A DNA stretch of 64,000 nucleotides from Cellulomonas soli (GCF_013409305.1 NZ_JACBZJ010000001.1:2108001-2172000), one strand, 5' to 3'; counted from the stretch's first letter, positions 35,634-44,493 are shown. Numbers and translations: made by a program. The notes: generated by a model from the letters alone, not told the origin.

Positions 35634-36584
35634 TCAGCCCGTGACGCGTGCCGGCAGCAGGTCCAGCGTCGCGAGCCACTCCAGCAGCAGCCCGGTGATC
35701 TGGCCGGGTGCCTCGTCGGCCAGGAAGTGCCCCGCCTGCGGGACGAGCTCGAACCGGTACCGCGGCCCGACCCATGCCCGCGTGTGCGCGGACAGCGCCG
35801 CGTGCGTGGCAGGCCGCAGGCCGTCCCGGCCGCCGTGCACCTGCAGCACGGGCAGCGGCGCGGCGGAGCGCAGCGAGGCCAGGTGACGGCGCCCGTCGGG
35901 CCGCACGGACGAGCGGGCGAGCCAGCGCAGCTGCTCGAGCTGGCTGTGCGCCGCGAACGGCACGCGGGCGGCCCGGCGGTAGGTCTCGGCGGACTGCGCG
36001 TCGAGCCAGCCCGGTGCGCCGCCCCACTCGGTGAGCATGTGCGTGACGAGCGAGCCGTCGGTCATGGCCCGTTCCGGGAACGAGGGCAGCTGGGCGAAGG
36101 CCAGCCGGGGCAGCGCGCGCACGCGGACCGCACGGGCGCCGACGGCCCGCTGGTCGACGGGGTGCGGCGCGGCCAGGACGCCGATCGCGTGCAGCACCTG
36201 AGGGTGCGTGCCGGTGAGCGTCCAGGCGATGTCGCCACCCGTCCCGGCGCCCACGACGACGGCACGCTCGGCACCCAGCGACCGGATCACCCCGGCGACG
36301 TCCGCCGCGAGCGTGGGGCAATCGTAGCCCTGGGGCGGCTTGTCGGACGAACCCGTGCCGCGCACGTCCATCGCGGCCACGCGGTACCCGGCCGCGGCGA
36401 GCTCGGGGATCTGCCGGCGCCACGCCCACCAGAACTGGGGGACGCCGTGGAGCAGCACGACGAGTGGCGTGTCACGTTCGTCCGGCCCGGCCACGGCCAC
36501 GTGGAAGCGGGCGCCGTTGGCGGGGACGAACCGGTGCTGCCAGGGCCCGTCGAGCAGGAGCGTCGAGGAGTCGACCGTCGTCAT
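35634..36584 (-). CDS. alpha/beta-hydrolase, epoxide-hydrolase-like (EphE type)
   Basis: This 316-residue protein has the epoxide-hydrolase fold signatures LLHGVPQFWWAWRRQIPELA (oxyanion HGxP) and AMDVRGTGSSDKPPQGYD, and the C-terminal catalytic-His region PQAGHFLADEAP. At the nucleophile elbow it reads VVGAGTGGDIAW, where classical epoxide hydrolases have GHDWGG. The Asp nucleophile is replaced by Gly, with Thr next. It may therefore use a different chemistry or be inactive. It lies 11 bases downstream of nhaA on the same strand. In mycobacteria EphE is also near nth, which supports orthology. Confidence 0.8.
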   Translation of the reverse strand: MTTVDSSTLLLDGPWQHRFVPANGARFHVAVAGPDERDTPLVVLLHGVPQFWWAWRRQIPELAAAGYRVAAMDVRGTGSSDKPPQGYDCPTLAADVAGVIRSLGAERAVVVGAGTGGDIAWTLTGTHPQVLHAIGVLAAPHPVDQRAVGARAVRVRALPRLAFAQLPSFPERAMTDGSLVTHMLTEWGGAPGWLDAQSAETYRRAARVPFAAHSQLEQLRWLARSSVRPDGRRHLASLRSAAPLPVLQVHGGRDGLRPATHAALSAHTRAWVGPRYRFELVPQAGHFLADEAPGQITGLLLEWLATLDLLPARVTG

Positions 36585-36595
36585 CGGGAGCGAAC

Positions 36596-37912
36596 CTATC
36601 CGTCCGCGGCGGACAAGTCACCCGGGCTCGTCGCCCGGGCGTGCCGCCGACCGCGTGCGGCGAGCGCCACGGACCCCGCAGCGGCGGCCGCCGCCGAGGA
36701 GAAGAGGATCGCCACCACGACGTGCTCGTGGGTCGTCCCGGACCCGAAGGCCAGCTCGCCGACCAGCAGGGACACGGTGAATCCGATGCCGCCGAGCAGG
36801 CCGACGCCCAGCACGTCACCCCAGCCGAGACCGCCGGCGAGGGTCGCCCGGGTGAACGTCGCGACGAGCCAGGTCGCCGCCACGATGCCGAGCGGCTTGC
36901 CGAGCACGAGCCCGAGAGCCACCCCCTGGGCGGCCGGGTCGGTGAACGTCTCGCCGACCACGGTCGCCGAGAGCGGCACCCCGGCGGCGAACAGCGCGAA
37001 CACCGGGACGGCGAAGCCGGCCGACACCGGGCGCCAGCGGTGCTCGAACCGCTCGGCGAGCGAGTCCTCGGGCGGTGCAGGCAGCCGGAGCGCGCGCTGG
37101 GTCGACCCCGGCGAGGCGGGCACCGCGAAGCCGAGCAGCACGCCGGCGATCGTCGCGTGCACCCCCGAGGTGTGCATGAAGGCCCAGGCCGCCAGCGCCA
37201 GCGGCAGCAGAAGCCAGGGCGACGTCCAGCCGCGGCGCAGGACGAGCGCGAACACCGCGACGCACGCGAACGACGCGGCCAGCCAGCCGAACGCCACCTG
37301 GTCGCTGTAGAACGCGGCGATCACCACGATCGCGAGCAGGTCGTCGACGACCGCCAGGGTGAGCAGGAACGCGCGCAGCGCCGACGGCAGGTTCCGCCCC
37401 ACGAGGGCGAGCACGGCCACCGCGAACGCGATGTCGGTCGCCGTCGGCACCGCCCAGCCTCCGGGCGCCCCGCCGTCGGCCGTGAGGTTCACCGCGAGGT
37501 ACAGGCCTGCGGGCACGAGCATGCCGCCGACCGCAGCGACGGCCGGTACGACCGCCGTGCGCACGTCGTGCAGCTCGCCCACGACGATCTCGCGCTTGAG
37601 CTCGAGCCCGATGACGAAGAAGAAGACCGCCAGCAGGCCGTCGGTGGCCCATTGCCCGACCGTCAGGTCGAGGTGCAGGGCCGCCGGACCGACGACCGTG
37701 TCACGGACGGCGACGTACGAGTCGCCCGCCACATTCGCCCACACGAGAGCGGCGAGCGCCCCGGCCAGCAGGAGGATCCCGCCGGTCCGCTCCCCGCGGA
37801 GCGTGTCGAGCAGGTTGCGCTCGGCGCCGGGGCTGAGGGCGGCGAACAGCCGGCGCACGGCCGGCGCAGGGGTGGGCGGCGGGGTCGGTGCATGCGGGTC
37901 GCGGGTCACCAT
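36596..37912 (-). CDS. nhaA: Na+/H+ antiporter NhaA
   Basis: This 438-residue antiporter has about eleven membrane helices and exports Na+ in exchange for protons. The NhaA hallmarks are present: TDIAFAVAVLALVG and AVVDDLLAIVVIAAFY, whose paired Asp residues bind the ion, and VFFFVIGLELKREIVVGEL near residue 95. The ATG at 37912 follows GGAGG at five bases and is preferred over a longer frame. The C-terminal ~25 residues are charged and low complexity. It is probably co-transcribed with the hydrolase gene downstream. Confidence 0.96.
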   Translation of the reverse strand: MVTRDPHAPTPPPTPAPAVRRLFAALSPGAERNLLDTLRGERTGGILLLAGALAALVWANVAGDSYVAVRDTVVGPAALHLDLTVGQWATDGLLAVFFFVIGLELKREIVVGELHDVRTAVVPAVAAVGGMLVPAGLYLAVNLTADGGAPGGWAVPTATDIAFAVAVLALVGRNLPSALRAFLLTLAVVDDLLAIVVIAAFYSDQVAFGWLAASFACVAVFALVLRRGWTSPWLLLPLALAAWAFMHTSGVHATIAGVLLGFAVPASPGSTQRALRLPAPPEDSLAERFEHRWRPVSAGFAVPVFALFAAGVPLSATVVGETFTDPAAQGVALGLVLGKPLGIVAATWLVATFTRATLAGGLGWGDVLGVGLLGGIGFTVSLLVGELAFGSGTTHEHVVVAILFSSAAAAAAGSVALAARGRRHARATSPGDLSAADG

Positions 37913-37987
37913 GAGGGCCTCCGGGCAGGGGTGAGCGGACGCCGACCAGGCTTCCCGGCACACCGGGACCCACGGTACCGGGGTAGG

Positions 37988-38704
37988 TCAGGACGCGTCG
38001 GCCGTGATCTCCTCGGCGGCCGCGCGACGCTCCTTCGGCGGGTCGAACCGGTAGCCGACGTTGCGCACCGTGCCGATGAGCTGCTCGTGCTCGGGGCCGA
38101 GCTTGGCGCGCAGGCGACGCACGTGCACGTCCACCGTGCGGGTGCCCCCGTAGTAGTCGTAGCCCCAGACCTCCTGCAGCAGCTGGGCGCGCGTGAACAC
38201 GCGGCCCGGGTGCTGCACGAGGTACTTGAGGAGCTCGAACTCCTTGTACGTGAGGTCGAGCGGGCGGCCGCGCAGCCGGGCCGTGTAGCCGCCGGCGTCG
38301 ATCGTCAGCTCGCCGGACGAGATCTCCTGCGGGGCGTCGTCGTAGCCGGCCGCCGCGGACCGCTCCATGACGAGCCGGAACCGGGTCTCGACCTCGGCGG
38401 GCGTGGCGTTCTCCAGCACGATGTCGTCGGCGCCCCACTCCGCGGTGACGACCGTGAGGCCGCCCTCGGTGAGCACGAGCACCAGCGGGACCATCAGGCC
38501 GGTGGCGCGCAGGAGCCGGCACGTGGTCCGTGCCGTGACGAGGTCGCGTCGTGCGTCGAGCACGACGATGTCCGCGTCCGGGGCATCGACGAGAGCCGAC
38601 GGTTCGACAGGAAGGACCCGGACTCGGTGGGACAGCAGACCGAGTGCCGGGAGCACCTGCGCAGAGCCCCCGGACGCCGGAGTGAGGAGCAGAAGATCTG
38701 CCAC
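37988..38704 (-). CDS. glnR: GlnR-type atypical OmpR-family nitrogen regulator
   Basis: This 238-residue protein matches actinobacterial GlnR, the global nitrogen regulator. Its receiver domain (1-120) starts [13 protein letters not shown] and has [19 protein letters not shown] and [17 protein letters not shown], closely like Streptomyces GlnR. The acidic pair and the Lys needed for normal phosphorylation are missing, as is known for GlnR. The DNA-binding domain has [20 protein letters not shown], then [20 protein letters not shown] and a full winged-helix end [11 protein letters not shown]. The GTG at 38704 has AGGAGG six bases upstream. No kinase gene is adjacent, consistent with an orphan regulator. 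Confidence 0.88.
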   Translation of the reverse strand: MADLLLLTPASGGSAQVLPALGLLSHRVRVLPVEPSALVDAPDADIVVLDARRDLVTARTTCRLLRATGLMVPLVLVLTEGGLTVVTAEWGADDIVLENATPAEVETRFRLVMERSAAAGYDDAPQEISSGELTIDAGGYTARLRGRPLDLTYKEFELLKYLVQHPGRVFTRAQLLQEVWGYDYYGGTRTVDVHVRRLRAKLGPEHEQLIGTVRNVGYRFDPPKERRAAAEEITADAS

Positions 38705-38822
38705 CGAGGGCCTCCTGGCGTGCGAGTGGGGACACGGTACCGCTCCGGGAGCGTCGGGTGCGCCGACCGTCCGGCGGCGGACGGGTGGACGTGTCGTGGG
38801 CGGACGTGGGCCGTCTGCGAGG

Positions 38823-39566
38823 ATGTCACCCGTGCATGTCGCCACCCGCTCGGTCGTCACGGCCGTCCTCGCCGCGCTCGTCGCCGTCGCGGGGTACCTC
38901 GGCGACCTGCCGGTCGCTGGGCTCGCGGCGGCTCTCGCCCTGGTGTTCGCGCTCGGGTGGCCCGCGCTGCTCGACCTGCCCTACCCGCCCGGGTCCGCGG
39001 CGGTCGTCGCGCTCGGCGGCATCGGGGGAGTGTTCGCCGTGCACAGCGCCATCGAGCAGCCGTTCCTGCGGTTCCTGCCCGTCGTCTTCGCCGGAGCGAT
39101 CCTGCTGGCCTTCGTCAACGAGATGCTGCGTCGCGACGGCCGGGAGGGTCTCGTGGAGTCCGTCTCCGGCACGGTCGCCGGCACGCTCGTCGCGATCGCG
39201 GTCTCCGGCTGGGTGGCCACGGGGCGGACGCCCGGGGGTGAGGGGCTCGTGGTCACGGGTGCGCTCGCGCTCGCCGTCGCCTCGGCCGTCACGGTGGTGC
39301 GGCTCTCTCCCTGGACGCGGGCGATCGTCACCGCGCTCGCCGGTGCCGCCGCGGGCACGCTGGGTGCCTACGCGCTCCCGTCGGTCGCTCCGGTCGCGGG
39401 TGCGGTCCTCGGCCTCGCGGTCGGCGTGCTCATGGCCTCGTTGAGCACCCTGTTCCACCGCCTGCCCGCGCTCGGACGGCGCACCCCGGCGCTCGCCGCG
39501 GTCACGCTGCCGGTCACCGTCACCGGGCTCGTCGTGTACGTCGCCGGTCGGGTCCTGGTGGGCTGA
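38823..39566 (+). CDS. multi-pass membrane protein of unknown function
   Basis: This protein of about 247 residues has six to seven hydrophobic segments and very short loops, including [25 protein letters not shown] and a final [17 protein letters not shown]. No family motif was recognised. The start is uncertain: ATG 38823 or GTG 38832, with a GAGGAT box just upstream of the latter that could be a degenerate leaderless -10. It is divergent from glnR and only three bases from the thioredoxin-like gene, so these two are probably co-transcribed. Confidence 0.75.
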   Translation: MSPVHVATRSVVTAVLAALVAVAGYLGDLPVAGLAAALALVFALGWPALLDLPYPPGSAAVVALGGIGGVFAVHSAIEQPFLRFLPVVFAGAILLAFVNEMLRRDGREGLVESVSGTVAGTLVAIAVSGWVATGRTPGGEGLVVTGALALAVASAVTVVRLSPWTRAIVTALAGAAAGTLGAYALPSVAPVAGAVLGLAVGVLMASLSTLFHRLPALGRRTPALAAVTLPVTVTGLVVYVAGRVLVG

Positions 39567-39569
39567 GCC

Positions 39570-40109
39570 GTGCTCGTCCGGGTGCTCGTCGTCCTCGCGG
39601 TCCTCGCGGCAGCTGCCGTGCTGGGCCTGTGGTGGCGTGCGCGCAACGGACGGTTCACCGCGGTCGACCCGCAGGTGCTCGCCGCCGCGCACGTGACGCA
39701 GGCGCAGGCCGTCGAGCACGCCACGGCCACGACGGTCGCCCACGAGCGGCTCGCCCCGGCCGAGCTGGGCGTCGAGCTCGGCGCCCGGGCCACGTTCGTG
39801 CAGTTCTCGTCCGAGGTGTGCAGCCCGTGCCGGCGCACGCACCACGTGCTCACCGAGCTCGTCGCCGAGCACGACGACCTGGTGCACGTCGACCTGGACG
39901 TCACCGAGCACCTCGACCTCGTGCGCCGCTTCGGCGTGATGCGCACGCCCACGACGCTCGTGCTCGACGGCCATGGTGCCGTCGTCGGCCGCATGTCCGG
40001 CGGGAGCGACCGCCGGCACGCCCTCGCGGCGCTCGACGCCGTCCCTGCTGCGCCTGCTGTGGGCGGCGAGTGTCCGGACGGCTGTCCCGGCGGGGCCACC
40101 GCCCGCTGA
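39570..40109 (+). CDS. membrane-anchored thioredoxin-like protein
   Basis: This 179-residue protein has an N-terminal membrane helix (about 3-22) and a thioredoxin fold with the active site SSEVCSPCRRTHH (CSPC) near residue 87. The cis-proline loop is MRTPTTLVLDGHG. The C-terminal tail has two extra Cys residues (GECPDGCPGG). It lies three bases after the upstream membrane protein gene and 150 bases before a DUF4395 gene, a common partner of thioredoxins. It probably handles thiol-disulfide exchange at the membrane face; direction and partner are unknown. Confidence 0.85.
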   Translation: MLVRVLVVLAVLAAAAVLGLWWRARNGRFTAVDPQVLAAAHVTQAQAVEHATATTVAHERLAPAELGVELGARATFVQFSSEVCSPCRRTHHVLTELVAEHDDLVHVDLDVTEHLDLVRRFGVMRTPTTLVLDGHGAVVGRMSGGSDRRHALAALDAVPAAPAVGGECPDGCPGGATAR

Positions 40110-40259
40110 GCCCACGGGTCGTCCCTCGACCCCTCCGGCCGGCGGCTGTGTCCCCGGCCCCCGCGGCCACGTCCGACGTGGTCGCGTCGCACACCCCCAC
40201 CCGCGCACCCCCACCGGCGCAGCCCGGTGCCGCGCACCCCTCGCCACCCTGGAGAAGCC

Positions 40260-40754
40260 ATGACCGACACCACCCCGCAGACCCCGCCCCGGGCCGGGGC
40301 CTCAACGTCCCGTCCGGCTGGGATCGATCCGCGCGGTCCGCGCGTGGGCGCCGCGATCACCGCCGTCCTGCTCGTCGTCGTCCTGCTGCTCGGCAGCGGG
40401 ACCGCGGCGACCCTGCTGCTCACGCTCATCGCCGCGAGCTTCGCGCTCGGCGTCGCCCGCGGTGTGCAGGGCACCTGGCAGGGCAAGGTCTACGCGCGCC
40501 TCGTCCGTCCCCGTCTCGCACCGCCGACCGAGCTGGAGGACCCGCGACCGCCGCGGTTCGCCCAGCTCGTCGGGCTGCTGGTCACCGGCGTCGGCGTCGT
40601 CCTCGCCGTGCTGGTCTCGCCGGTGGCCGCGCCGATCGCCGCCGCGGTCGCGCTCGTCGCGGCGTTCCTCAACGCGGTGTTCGGGCTGTGCCTCGGCTGC
40701 GAGCTGTACCTGCTGGGCGTGCGGCTGCGCGCCCGGACCGCCCGCACCGCCTGA
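40260..40754 (+). CDS. DUF4395 membrane protein
   Basis: This 164-residue protein has a Pro/Thr-rich N-terminus and four hydrophobic segments. It has the DUF4395 features: a first-helix region with IDPRGPRVGAAITAVLL and the C-terminal NAVFGLCLGCELYLLGVRL with two cysteines. DUF4395 genes are frequently next to thioredoxin or rhodanese genes, so a role in membrane thiol redox or sulfur handling is likely. The ATG at 40260 is chosen because GGAG lies just upstream; the 11 extra residues of a longer frame are not conserved in character. Confidence 0.87.
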   Translation: MTDTTPQTPPRAGASTSRPAGIDPRGPRVGAAITAVLLVVVLLLGSGTAATLLLTLIAASFALGVARGVQGTWQGKVYARLVRPRLAPPTELEDPRPPRFAQLVGLLVTGVGVVLAVLVSPVAAPIAAAVALVAAFLNAVFGLCLGCELYLLGVRLRARTARTA

Positions 40755-40790
40755 CCGACGTCCCGGACCCCCGGACGTGCGGGTGCTGCG

Positions 40791-41162
40791 TCAGTAGACG
40801 AGCGCCTGCGCGTCCGGGGCCAGGCACTCCTCGACGAACACCGCCGCCCCGGCGATCCGCACCCCGGGCAGCAGGTCCTCGGCGGTGATGCCGCGCCGGA
40901 CCGCGCACTGCGTGCAGACGGTGACCAGCCCGCCCTCGCGGACCACCTCGAGCAGCTCGCCCAGCGGGGTCGCGTGCTCCAGCTCGAGCTCGTCGGCGCG
41001 CCCGGGGAGACCGAACCACGCGGCCTCGCCGGTGAGCCACAGGCTGACGTCCGCACCGGCCACGACGGCGGCCGCGGCCACCGTCAGCGCCTGGTTCGCG
41101 GCCTCCGGACGGTCCAGGCCGGACGTGCTCTTGATCACCAGGGGTCGCATCGGCGTCGTCAC
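40791..41162 (-). CDS. DsrE-family protein
   Basis: This 123-residue protein resembles DsrE/YchN-type small sulfur-handling proteins. It has LVIKSTSGLDRPEAANQAL near the N-terminus, a central LTGEAAWFGLPG, VCTQCAVRRGI with two cysteines that could carry persulfide, and the C-terminal FVEECLAPDAQALVY. The start may be Met1 (41162) or Met5 (41150). It converges on the DUF4395 gene and diverges from a 35-residue membrane ORF. Together with the thioredoxin and YgfZ neighbours it points to sulfur or Fe-S metabolism; this is inferred from context. Confidence 0.82.
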   Translation of the reverse strand: MTTPMRPLVIKSTSGLDRPEAANQALTVAAAAVVAGADVSLWLTGEAAWFGLPGRADELELEHATPLGELLEVVREGGLVTVCTQCAVRRGITAEDLLPGVRIAGAAVFVEECLAPDAQALVY

Positions 41163-41188
41163 CGGAACAGGGTAGGGCTCGGGCTCGT

Positions 41189-41194
41189 TACCAT
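41189..41194 (+). promoter_or_regulatory. leaderless -10 element of the 35-residue membrane ORF
   Basis: TACCAT lies exactly six bases before the ATG at 41201, with no Shine-Dalgarno. Confidence 0.55.
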
Positions 41195-41200
41195 CAGCGC

Positions 41201-41308
41201 ATGAGTGCGCTCGAGGGAGTGTTCATCGGCCTGCTGGTAGCGGCCACCCTGACGATCGGCTGGTTCGCCTGCCTGGTGGTCTATCGCCTGTACCGCGGCG
41301 GTCGATGA
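41201..41308 (+). CDS. 35-residue single-span membrane peptide
   Basis: An ATG at 41201 opens a 35-codon frame. It reads as a short acidic N-terminus (MSALEG), a hydrophobic span of about 21 residues (VFIGLLVAATLTIGWFACLV) and a basic tail ending YRLYRGGR. The charge pattern suggests an N-out, C-in small membrane protein. The TANNNT box six bases before the ATG matches the leaderless promoters of neighbouring genes, which supports that it is real. It lies between the DsrE gene (divergent) and the nitrobindin-like gene. The function is unknown. Confidence 0.65.
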   Translation: MSALEGVFIGLLVAATLTIGWFACLVVYRLYRGGR

Positions 41309-41375
41309 ACGTCGGGCGCTGACGCGTCCGACGAACGGTGCCGGGTGGTGCGACCGCCCGGAGGGAAGGCTGGTC

Positions 41376-41996
41376 ATGGCATTCGTGCTGCCCGAAGGGC
41401 TCGCCCCGGAGGTCTACCCGCTGGCATGGCTGGTCGGTCGGTGGAGCGGTCCGGGCGTGGTCGGCTACCCCGGCATCGACGAGACGGCCTTCGTCCAGGA
41501 GGTCGTCGTCGACCACGACGGCGGGCCTTACCTGTCGTACACGTCCACGATCCGGCTCGTCGTCGCGCCGGACGACGCGGCGGCCCTCGTCGACGAGCCG
41601 GGCGCTGCACCGGTCGACGGCGACGACGCCGAGGTTGACGCCGCACCCGGACCCGCCGAGGAGCACGCGCCCGTCTGGTCGACCGAGTCCGGCTACTGGC
41701 GTGTGCCGCCGGAGCGCCCGGACGGCCTGAGCGACGACCAGCACCCCGTCGAGCTGCTGCTGGCCGACCCGTCCGGGCACGTCGCGATCTACGTCGGCGC
41801 GGTCGGCAACGGTCGCATCGACCTGGTCTCCGACCTGATCGCCCGCACCGCCACCGGCGCCGAGGTCAGTGCCGCCACACGGCTCTACGGCCTCGTGCAG
41901 GGCGAGCTCATGTGGGCCCACGACATGGCCGCGTTCGGCAACCCCATGCAGTCCTACGCCTCCGCCCGGCTCGCCCGGGTGGAGGACGAGGCCTGA
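41376..41996 (+). CDS. nitrobindin-like (FABP/THAP4) haem-binding beta-barrel protein
   Basis: This 206-residue protein matches the nitrobindin family, which binds ferric haem in a beta barrel and can react with NO or peroxynitrite. It has the N-terminal signature LAWLVGRWSGPGVVGYP, a Glu/Asp-rich insertion at about residues 70-105, ESGYWRVPPERPDG, and the C-terminal VQGELMWAHDMAAFG containing a candidate haem-ligand His. GAGGGAAGG precedes the ATG. The ygfZ gene starts two bases after its stop, a pairing seen across actinobacteria. Confidence 0.87.
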   Translation: MAFVLPEGLAPEVYPLAWLVGRWSGPGVVGYPGIDETAFVQEVVVDHDGGPYLSYTSTIRLVVAPDDAAALVDEPGAAPVDGDDAEVDAAPGPAEEHAPVWSTESGYWRVPPERPDGLSDDQHPVELLLADPSGHVAIYVGAVGNGRIDLVSDLIARTATGAEVSAATRLYGLVQGELMWAHDMAAFGNPMQSYASARLARVEDEA

Positions 41997-41997
41997 C

Positions 41998-43215
41998 GTG
42001 GCCGTCGACGCCCCGACCGGGGCGCAGGGTCAGGACACCCCGACCGGGCCCGGCGTGCGCACCGAGCCGCCGCGGCACAGCAGCCCGTTGCTGCGTCGCC
42101 GCGGCGCCGTCGACGGTTCCGGGCCGGACGCGGGCGTCCCGTGGCACTACGGCGACCCGACGGCCGAGCAGCGGGCGCTGGCCCGCGGGGGAGCGGTCGT
42201 CGACCAGTCCCACCTGGGCGTGGTCACCGTCACCGGGCCCGACCGGCTGACCTGGCTGCACTCGATCACCTCGCAGGACGTGGCCGCGCTGCCGCCGCGC
42301 ACCTCCACCGAGCTGCTGGTGCTCGACCCGAACGGCCACGTCGAGCACGCCGCCGGTGTCGTCGACGACGGGACCACCACCTGGCTGCTCACCGAGAGCC
42401 CGGTCGCCCTGAGCGCGTGGCTCGACCGCATGCGGTTCACGCTGCGCGTCGAGGTCGCCGACGCCACCGACGACTGGGCCGCGATCGGTGAGCCCGTCGA
42501 CGCCGAGGGCACCGCGGACGAGCCGATGACCTGGCGCGACCCGTGGCCGCGGACGGCGCCCGGGGGCACCCGGTACGGGCCCGAGGACGACGCGCACCCC
42601 GGCGCCGACCGTGCGTGGCGGCTCGTGCTCGTGCCGCGGGCGTCGCTGGTCGACGCGGTCGCGCAGCGCGAGGCCACCGGGTGGTCGCTCGCGGGTACGT
42701 GGGCCACCGAGGCGGCCCGTGTCGAGGCCTGGCGGCCGCGGGCCTCGCACGAGGTCGACCACCGCACGATCCCGCACGAGCTGGACTGGCTGCGCACCGC
42801 GGTGCACCTGCACAAGGGCTGCTACCGCGGTCAGGAGACCGTGGCGCGGGTGCACAACCTGGGTCGCCCGCCGCGCCGGCTGGTCATGCTGCACCTGGAC
42901 GGGTCGGGGCACCTGCTGCCCGAGGCCGGTGCCCCCGTGCGCCTGGTGGGCGACGGGCCACGCACCGGGGCGGACGCCGACGGGAAGGTCGTCGGGTACG
43001 TCACGAGCGTCGCGCGGCACCACGAGCTGGGGCCCGTCGCGCTCGCCGTCGTCAAGCGGTCCGTCCCCGGGGACGTCGAGCTCGTCGTCGACTCGCAGGC
43101 CGGTGCGGTCACCGCCGGCCAGGAGGTCGTCGTGCCCGCGGAGGGAGTGTCCGCCGACCGCCCTGCGGCGCGCGGTCCGCTCACCCGCGGGCTCGGCCAG
43201 CACCCGATGCTGTGA
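41998..43215 (+). CDS. ygfZ: folate-binding protein YgfZ (Fe-S assembly/repair)
   Basis: This 405-residue GcvT-like protein carries the YgfZ signature KGCYRGQETVARVHNLGRPP with its conserved Cys. YgfZ proteins need folate and support maturation or repair of certain Fe-S enzymes. The N-terminal half has QSHLGVVTVTGPDRLTWLHS, and the C-terminal beta-barrel includes GKVVGYVTSVARHHELG. The first ~45 residues are a Pro/Gly-rich extension, so a later start is possible. The GTG at 41998 is supported only by a GGAGG 12 bases upstream. It overlaps the next gene as GTGA. Confidence 0.92.
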   Translation: MAVDAPTGAQGQDTPTGPGVRTEPPRHSSPLLRRRGAVDGSGPDAGVPWHYGDPTAEQRALARGGAVVDQSHLGVVTVTGPDRLTWLHSITSQDVAALPPRTSTELLVLDPNGHVEHAAGVVDDGTTTWLLTESPVALSAWLDRMRFTLRVEVADATDDWAAIGEPVDAEGTADEPMTWRDPWPRTAPGGTRYGPEDDAHPGADRAWRLVLVPRASLVDAVAQREATGWSLAGTWATEAARVEAWRPRASHEVDHRTIPHELDWLRTAVHLHKGCYRGQETVARVHNLGRPPRRLVMLHLDGSGHLLPEAGAPVRLVGDGPRTGADADGKVVGYVTSVARHHELGPVALAVVKRSVPGDVELVVDSQAGAVTAGQEVVVPAEGVSADRPAARGPLTRGLGQHPML

Positions 43216-44456
43216 ACCTCACGCTGACGGACTCGGCGCGGGTCGTCGCGGACGCGCGGGTCCGGCAGGGCTGGTCGCGCGTGCGCGCCGCGTGGTTCCC
43301 GATCCTGCAGGCGGCCGTCGCCGGGAGCATCGCGTTCGCGATCGCGCACACGCTCCTGGGGCACGCGTACCCGTTCTTCGCGCCCGTCAGCGCGTGGATC
43401 GCCCTGGGCTTCACCTCGGACCGCCCGCTGCGCAGGGTCGCCGAGCTGTCCGTCGGCGTGGCACTGGGCGTCGGGCTGGGTGACCTCGTGGTGCACGTCA
43501 TCGGCTCGGGCTGGTGGCAGGTCGCCGTGGTGCTCTTCGCGTCGGCGGTGATCGCCCGGTTCATCGACCGCGGGGCGATGCTCACGACGCAGGCGGGCGT
43601 GCAGGCCATCGTCATCGTCGGGCTGCCGGCCCTCGGGGCCTCGGGCGGGCCGCTCGGGCGGTGGACCGACGCGCTCGTCGGTGGCGCCGTCGCGCTCGCG
43701 GTGGCGGTCCTGACGCCCAGCGACCCGCGGCGACGGGCCCGTGCGATGGCGCGGGTCGGCGTCGAGGAGCTGGCGGGGGTGCTGCGAATGCTCGCGCGCG
43801 GGCTCGTGGCGATGCGTCCGGCCGACGTGGAGGACGCGCTCGTGCGCGGGCGGGCGTCGCAGCCGGCCTTCGACGAGTGGCTCGACACGGCGACCGGGGC
43901 ACGTGACCTGGCGCGCGTCTCGCCGGCTGCGCGGCGGTACCGGGACGAGCTCACCGCGCTGGTGCAGGCCGCGGTGCTCACCGACCGGGCGATGCGCAAC
44001 GCGCGGGTGCTCACGCGCCGCGCGCTGCCGCTCGTGGAGGCGGGCACGCAGACCGCTCAGCAGCCCGCTCAGCAGCCCACTCCGCGGCCCACCGAGCGGC
44101 CCGACGGGTGCGACGAGCCCGGCGTGGCGCACGGCAGCGACGTGCCCGGTGGTGTCGAGGCGGACCGGGTCGAGCTGGGCAGCACCGAGCACGACCTGCG
44201 CGCCGTGGCCGCCGCCGTGGTGGACGTCGCCGCGGCGACCGACGACCTCGCCGGTGCGCTCGCGACCGGGCGGGCGCCCGACCGTGCGCGCTCTCGGCTG
44301 CTCGCGGCGGCCGGACGGCTCGACCCCTTCGTGCTGGCGCCGGACGACTGGCAGGTGCAGAGCCTGGTGCTGCTGCAGCGGTCCCTCGTCGTGGACCTGC
44401 TCGAGATCGCCGGGGTGTCCGCGCGTGAGGCGCGCGACGTGCTCCCGCCGCTGTAG
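43212..44456 (+). CDS. FUSC/aromatic-acid-exporter-like membrane protein
   Basis: This 414-residue protein has an N-terminal half with about six hydrophobic helices, including AVAGSIAFAIAHTLLGHAYP and PVSAWIALGFTSDRPLRRV, which resemble the FUSC/ArAE membrane domain. The C-terminal half is cytoplasmic and helical. It contains a low-complexity QPAQQPTPRPTERP stretch encoded by a short tandem repeat near 44055. Such proteins are thought to be efflux components, but the substrate is unknown. The GTG overlaps the ygfZ stop by four bases, so the two genes are co-transcribed. Confidence 0.8.
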   Translation: MNLTLTDSARVVADARVRQGWSRVRAAWFPILQAAVAGSIAFAIAHTLLGHAYPFFAPVSAWIALGFTSDRPLRRVAELSVGVALGVGLGDLVVHVIGSGWWQVAVVLFASAVIARFIDRGAMLTTQAGVQAIVIVGLPALGASGGPLGRWTDALVGGAVALAVAVLTPSDPRRRARAMARVGVEELAGVLRMLARGLVAMRPADVEDALVRGRASQPAFDEWLDTATGARDLARVSPAARRYRDELTALVQAAVLTDRAMRNARVLTRRALPLVEAGTQTAQQPAQQPTPRPTERPDGCDEPGVAHGSDVPGGVEADRVELGSTEHDLRAVAAAVVDVAAATDDLAGALATGRAPDRARSRLLAAAGRLDPFVLAPDDWQVQSLVLLQRSLVVDLLEIAGVSAREARDVLPPL

Positions 44457-44473
44457 CCCTCCGGAAGCCCGAC

Positions 44474-44493
44474 GACCGGGTCGGCACCCGGTC
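44474..44493 (+). terminator. hairpin after the FUSC gene
   Basis: GACCGGGT (44474-44481) and ACCCGGTC (44486-44493) form a perfect 8-bp stem with a four-base loop, 17 bases after the stop codon. Confidence 0.55.

Noticed and set aside
41309..41375. Short inverted repeat CGTCGG/CCGACG after the 35-residue ORF as a terminator
   Set aside because: The arms are only six bases with a 12-base loop, which is common by chance at this GC content.
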